Below, one piece after another: positions 61,698-64,000 of a stretch of DNA of 64,000 nucleotides. Within the stretch, counting starts at the first letter, position 1. Each line of letters begins with the position of its first letter. The notes beneath the pieces are model-generated. The model was not told where the DNA came from. It worked only from the letters and a program-made list of their open reading frames with translations, and searched no databases. A program made the position numbers and the translations under genes. This DNA is from Chloroflexota bacterium (GTDB taxonomy: Bacteria > Chloroflexota > Anaerolineae > JAAEKA01): positions 17,282-81,281 of the forward strand of contig JAYELL010000051.1 in the NCBI GenBank assembly GCA_034717495.1, given 5' to 3'.

Positions 61698-62399
61698 ATG
61701 GCAGAAGAAAGCTATACTATAGTTGACGGCGAAGCAAAAGAATTGCCGGGCGGCAAAAGACTCTACCGGTCGACCACCAATCGCACCATTTCCGGTGTCT
61801 GTGGTGGCATTGGTGAATACTTAGGCGTCGATGTTGGCCTGGTGCGGGTATTATGGCTGCTGTCGCTCTTTTTCACGGCAGGCATATCGCTGTTTATCTA
61901 CGTCGGAATGGCAGTGTTCGTACCGGAGGAGTCGGCTGAACAAGCTGCCGGCAAAGCGCCGGCCACTACGACCGATCTCTGGCTAAAAGTGAAGGAAAAC
62001 CGGACCCTTGTTTTTGGTAGTCTGTTGATGCTGGGCGGCCTGATCTTGCTGCTCAACAACTTCGACTTCCTGCCCTGGCGACTGGAGCATATCTGGAACA
62101 CCTTCTGGTCCCTCTTCTGGCCGCTGGTATTGATCGGCGGTGGAATCGTATTATTGCTCAGCATGACCGGTCGGGCACCCGACTGGAGCAGGCTTCAGAA
62201 AATCGGTGCCGGCCTGCCCTTGCGACGGTCCCGCGAGGACCGTATTATTGCCGGGGTCTGTGGCGGTCTGGGCAACTACCTGAAAGTCGATCCGATGGTC
62301 GTTCGAATCGCCTGGGTTGTGCTTTCCTTCCTGACCATCGGCACAGTTGGCGTATTGCTCTATATCGTTGCGGCCGTGTTCATTCCCATGGAGGACTAA
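61698..62399 (+). CDS. Double PspC-domain membrane protein
   Basis: 233 residues. Two PspC domains, at about 19-77 (LYRSTTNRTISGVCGGIGEY, then a long helix) and 180-233 (SREDRIIAGVCGGLGNYLKV, helix), flank two further helices (about 105-120 and 133-155, LiaF/DUF5668-like). PspC proteins take part in envelope-stress signalling. ATG at 61698 is preferred over the GTG at 61659; AGGAG lies 11 bases upstream, a little far. Next to a YtxH stress-type gene. Confidence 0.88.
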   Translation: MAEESYTIVDGEAKELPGGKRLYRSTTNRTISGVCGGIGEYLGVDVGLVRVLWLLSLFFTAGISLFIYVGMAVFVPEESAEQAAGKAPATTTDLWLKVKENRTLVFGSLLMLGGLILLLNNFDFLPWRLEHIWNTFWSLFWPLVLIGGGIVLLLSMTGRAPDWSRLQKIGAGLPLRRSREDRIIAGVCGGLGNYLKVDPMVVRIAWVVLSFLTIGTVGVLLYIVAAVFIPMED

Positions 62400-62539
62400 A
62401 CGCGGACCAGCCAATCCCTACTTTCCTTGGTTAAGCCGGAATTTCAACCAGATCAGCCATATCTGGAAGAGGTTCCGGCTCTTGGATTGCGCAGCAAATC
62501 CTCAGGTGGAGAGTGGGGAAGTCCCATACATGTCCCATA

Positions 62540-62569
62540 TTGTCAGTGTGCCGCCCATTGATGTATAAT
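62540..62569 (+). promoter_or_regulatory. Promoter of the YtxH gene
   Basis: TTGTCA (62540-62545), 18-base spacer, perfect TATAAT (62564-62569), about 40 bases before the ATG. The rest of the 210-base gap after the PspC gene shows nothing else. Confidence 0.6.
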
Positions 62570-62609
62570 CGCTCCAGTCGAATAACCTCGATCTTGAGGA
62601 GAGTAATCA

Positions 62610-62837
62610 ATGTTCGGAGTCGTTGTGAGATTTGTAGGTGGATTCCTGGTGGGCGCTGCGACCGGCGCCGTCACGGGAATCCTGCTTGCCCCCAAAAGTG
62701 GGGAAGCGCTGAAACAGGACATCGATAACTACTGGCACGAAGTCATCGATGCCGGCAAACAGGCGGAAATGGAGCGTCGCATCGAGTTGAACCAACAATT
62801 CGAGCAAGCCAAACGCTTCAATTCAACGGGTTATTGA
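62610..62837 (+). CDS. YtxH-family small protein
   Basis: 75 residues. One glycine-rich N-terminal helix (VRFVGGFLVGAATGAVTGIL) and the family hallmark LLAPKSGEALKQDI, then a charged helical tail. GAGGAGAG lies seven bases before the ATG. YtxH proteins are associated with general stress, without a known activity. The last 20 bases overlap the 3' end of convergent mutM. Confidence 0.88.
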   Translation: MFGVVVRFVGGFLVGAATGAVTGILLAPKSGEALKQDIDNYWHEVIDAGKQAEMERRIELNQQFEQAKRFNSTGY

Positions 62838-63672
62838 ACCCATCGATGGGCTGACACGCGGGGCAGAAGTGGGTACTCCGCTGTGCCACCTTGATTTTCT
62901 GCACGGTAGCCCCGCAAACCGGACAAGGCTTGCCTGTCAACCGATAGACCTGGTGCCGCTGTTGAAACCTGCCCTGCACGCCGTTGGGGCGCCGGAAGTT
63001 TGTAAGAGTGCTTTGCCCCAAAGTACTTCCTCCCTCCCGTATCGCTTCAGCAAGGATTTGCCGTACCGAGGCATACAGTCGATTACAATCGGTTAGAGTC
63101 AGGGTAACCCCTGGTCGCAGAGGGTGAATGCCTGCTCGAAACAGAGCCTCGTCGGCATAGACGTTTCCAATGCCGGCAACGACTTGCTGATCGAGCAACA
63201 GCGCCTTGATTGCCGTGGTCCGGTGTTGGATCATGCCAAGCAGATCGATGGGGGAAAACTCGTCGCTCAACGGCTCTGGCCCCAGCTTTCCAAGAACAAC
63301 ATCCCGGTCCTGCACCAGATAAAACCGCCCAAACTTGCGAACGTCCTGGTAGCGCAACTGTCTGCCGTTGTCCAGATCGATCAGGACATGCGTATGCTTG
63401 TCCACAGGAGTCTGCCGATCCTCCACCCACAGCTTGCCGGTCATCCGAAGATGCAGTAACAACGACGAGCCATCATCCAGAGGGAAAATCAGGAATTTTC
63501 CCCGCCGCTCGGTATTGATGATCTGGCGGCCGCGCAGGGCCGCGTCGAAGACTTCGGGGCTAAGATCGTGGAGGAGACGGGACCAAAAGACCTGGGCACC
63601 TTCGATCCGCCGCCCAACAAGGTGGGGACGAAGGTCGCGAACGGTATTTTCGACTTCTGGAAGTTCGGGCAT
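62818..63672 (-). CDS. mutM: Formamidopyrimidine-DNA glycosylase (Fpg/MutM)
   Basis: 284 residues from the ATG at 63672, giving the obligatory MPELPEVE start whose Pro2 and Glu3 are catalytic; the frame extends two codons further. The beta-hairpin Lys is in RRGKFLIF (about 58-65). The H2TH region has QQVVAGIGNVYADEALF, and the zinc finger is CPVC...CPAC at the C-terminus. It excises 8-oxoguanine and ring-opened purines. The segment FRRPNGVQGRFQQRHQVY replaces the commoner YxxxxGxxG..Q.L..Y version but keeps the spacing. The 3' end overlaps the YtxH gene. Confidence 0.95.
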   Translation of the reverse strand: MPELPEVENTVRDLRPHLVGRRIEGAQVFWSRLLHDLSPEVFDAALRGRQIINTERRGKFLIFPLDDGSSLLLHLRMTGKLWVEDRQTPVDKHTHVLIDLDNGRQLRYQDVRKFGRFYLVQDRDVVLGKLGPEPLSDEFSPIDLLGMIQHRTTAIKALLLDQQVVAGIGNVYADEALFRAGIHPLRPGVTLTLTDCNRLYASVRQILAEAIREGGSTLGQSTLTNFRRPNGVQGRFQQRHQVYRLTGKPCPVCGATVQKIKVAQRSTHFCPACQPIDGFNNPLN

Positions 63673-63726
63673 AAACAACTGTTTCTTTGTGAGGGCTTGC
63701 TCAAAAAAGGAAATTCATCGTTGCTG

Positions 63727-63857
63727 GTGTGCCAACGATCATGTTGACTTGTTTCAGGACCTCTCCCCCTCCCAGTTTGGGAGGGGGTCGGGGGGTGGGT
63801 CAGACCCAGAAAGCGGCATTAATTCCTGAACTCCCGTGTGCCAACGATCATGTTGAC
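63727..63857. repeat. 22-bp direct repeats flanking a G/C-rich hairpin
   Basis: A 22-base word (GTGTGCCAACGATCATGTTG plus AC) occurs at 63727-63748 and 63836-63857. Between them is a perfect 10-bp stem CCCCCTCCCA/TGGGAGGGGG with a GTT loop (63765-63787), then TCGGGGGGTGGGT. The arrangement suggests duplication around, or insertion of, a dispersed repeat element. No gene was found from 63673 to the window end. Confidence 0.7.
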
Positions 63858-64000
63858 CTGTCTACTTATCTACTTGTTTCCTTGTCTACTTGTTTCCTTG
63901 TCTACTTGTTTCCTTATCTACTTGTTTCCTTGTCTACTTGTTTCCTTGTCTACTTGTTTCCTTATCTACTTGTTTCCTTATCTACTTGTTTCCTTATCTA
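63857..64000. repeat. 16-bp tandem repeat array running off the window
   Basis: About nine units of TCTACTTGTTTCCTTG or TCTACTTGTTTCCTTA, exact 16-base period, the G/A position alternating irregularly. The array starts right after the second 22-bp direct repeat and continues beyond the edge. A related single unit lies at about 4352-4375. No spacers, so it is not a CRISPR. Confidence 0.85.

Noticed and set aside
63857..64000. CRISPR array at the right edge
   Set aside because: Units are only 16 bases and directly adjacent, with no unique spacers; no cas genes in the window.

Overview
This looks like a chromosomal stretch from a Chloroflexota bacterium, probably of the Anaerolineae/Caldilineae type. 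That placement is inferred from gene content, not from a marker gene. GC is moderately high. GTG and TTG starts are common, several placed by a good Shine-Dalgarno. There are many Sec lipoproteins with Pro/Thr-rich linkers, a secreted protein ending in a hydrophobic YLP-type tail, MacB-like exporters, a TrmB regulator, Rex, and dispersed repeats. No rRNA, tRNA, phage, IS or CRISPR was seen.

Layout. 0-3.5 kb: heterodimeric ABC exporter, the first gene cut by the window edge. 3.6-5.4 kb: MsrPQ methionine sulfoxide repair. 5.7-10.4 kb: Ugp-type glycerol-3-phosphate uptake (two permeases, binding protein) plus an exported glycerophosphodiester phosphodiesterase, without the ATPase. 10.4-14.7 kb: a 1412-residue lipoprotein joining a beta-propeller, a di-haem peroxidase (MauG/CcpA type) and FG-GAP repeats. 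14.7-20.1 kb: TrmB-controlled MacAB-like efflux operon with a duplicated FtsX permease. 20.3-27.2 kb: WS/DGAT acyltransferase with a helix-hairpin-helix tail, an isolated PEP-synthase central domain, a DUF3179 lipoprotein with an in-frame TGA, an LtaS-like sulfatase and a YceI lipoprotein. 27.7-31.1 kb: SDR, HIT protein, MtaB, amidase. 31.3-39.1 kb: minus-strand envelope polysaccharide operon (multidomain hydrolase, methyltransferase, flippase, Wzz-like protein, glycosyltransferase) behind one clear promoter. 39.2-46.2 kb: CBS proteins, aminotransferase, universal stress protein, four-subunit 2-oxoacid:ferredoxin oxidoreductase and Rex. 46.4-52.6 kb: Yip1 protein, a second MacAB-like exporter and an SH3/propeller lipoprotein. 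52.8-56.4 kb: acyl-CoA carboxylase (carboxyltransferase, atypical biotin carboxylase, biotin carrier). 56.4-64 kb: 7TM-GAF-HTH receptor, GNAT, binding lipoproteins, PspC and YtxH proteins, MutM, and a 16-bp tandem repeat running off the edge.

The most striking observation is the DUF3179 gene (23316-24488, minus). Its reading frame is open for about 390 codons except for one TGA, which sits where the family has the first Cys of its CPLC motif. Twenty bases downstream is the loop of a 7-bp perfect hairpin that fits the bacterial SECIS pattern. This is a candidate selenoprotein with a U-x-x-C motif.

Regulatory signals that can be read directly include a promoter overlapping an inverted-repeat operator before trmB, a Rex-box-like site in the divergent rex/yip1 promoter region, a perfect TGTGA-N6-TCACA site before the second exporter, a probably leaderless amidase promoter, and a series of stem-loops just after stop codons that lack a U-tract.
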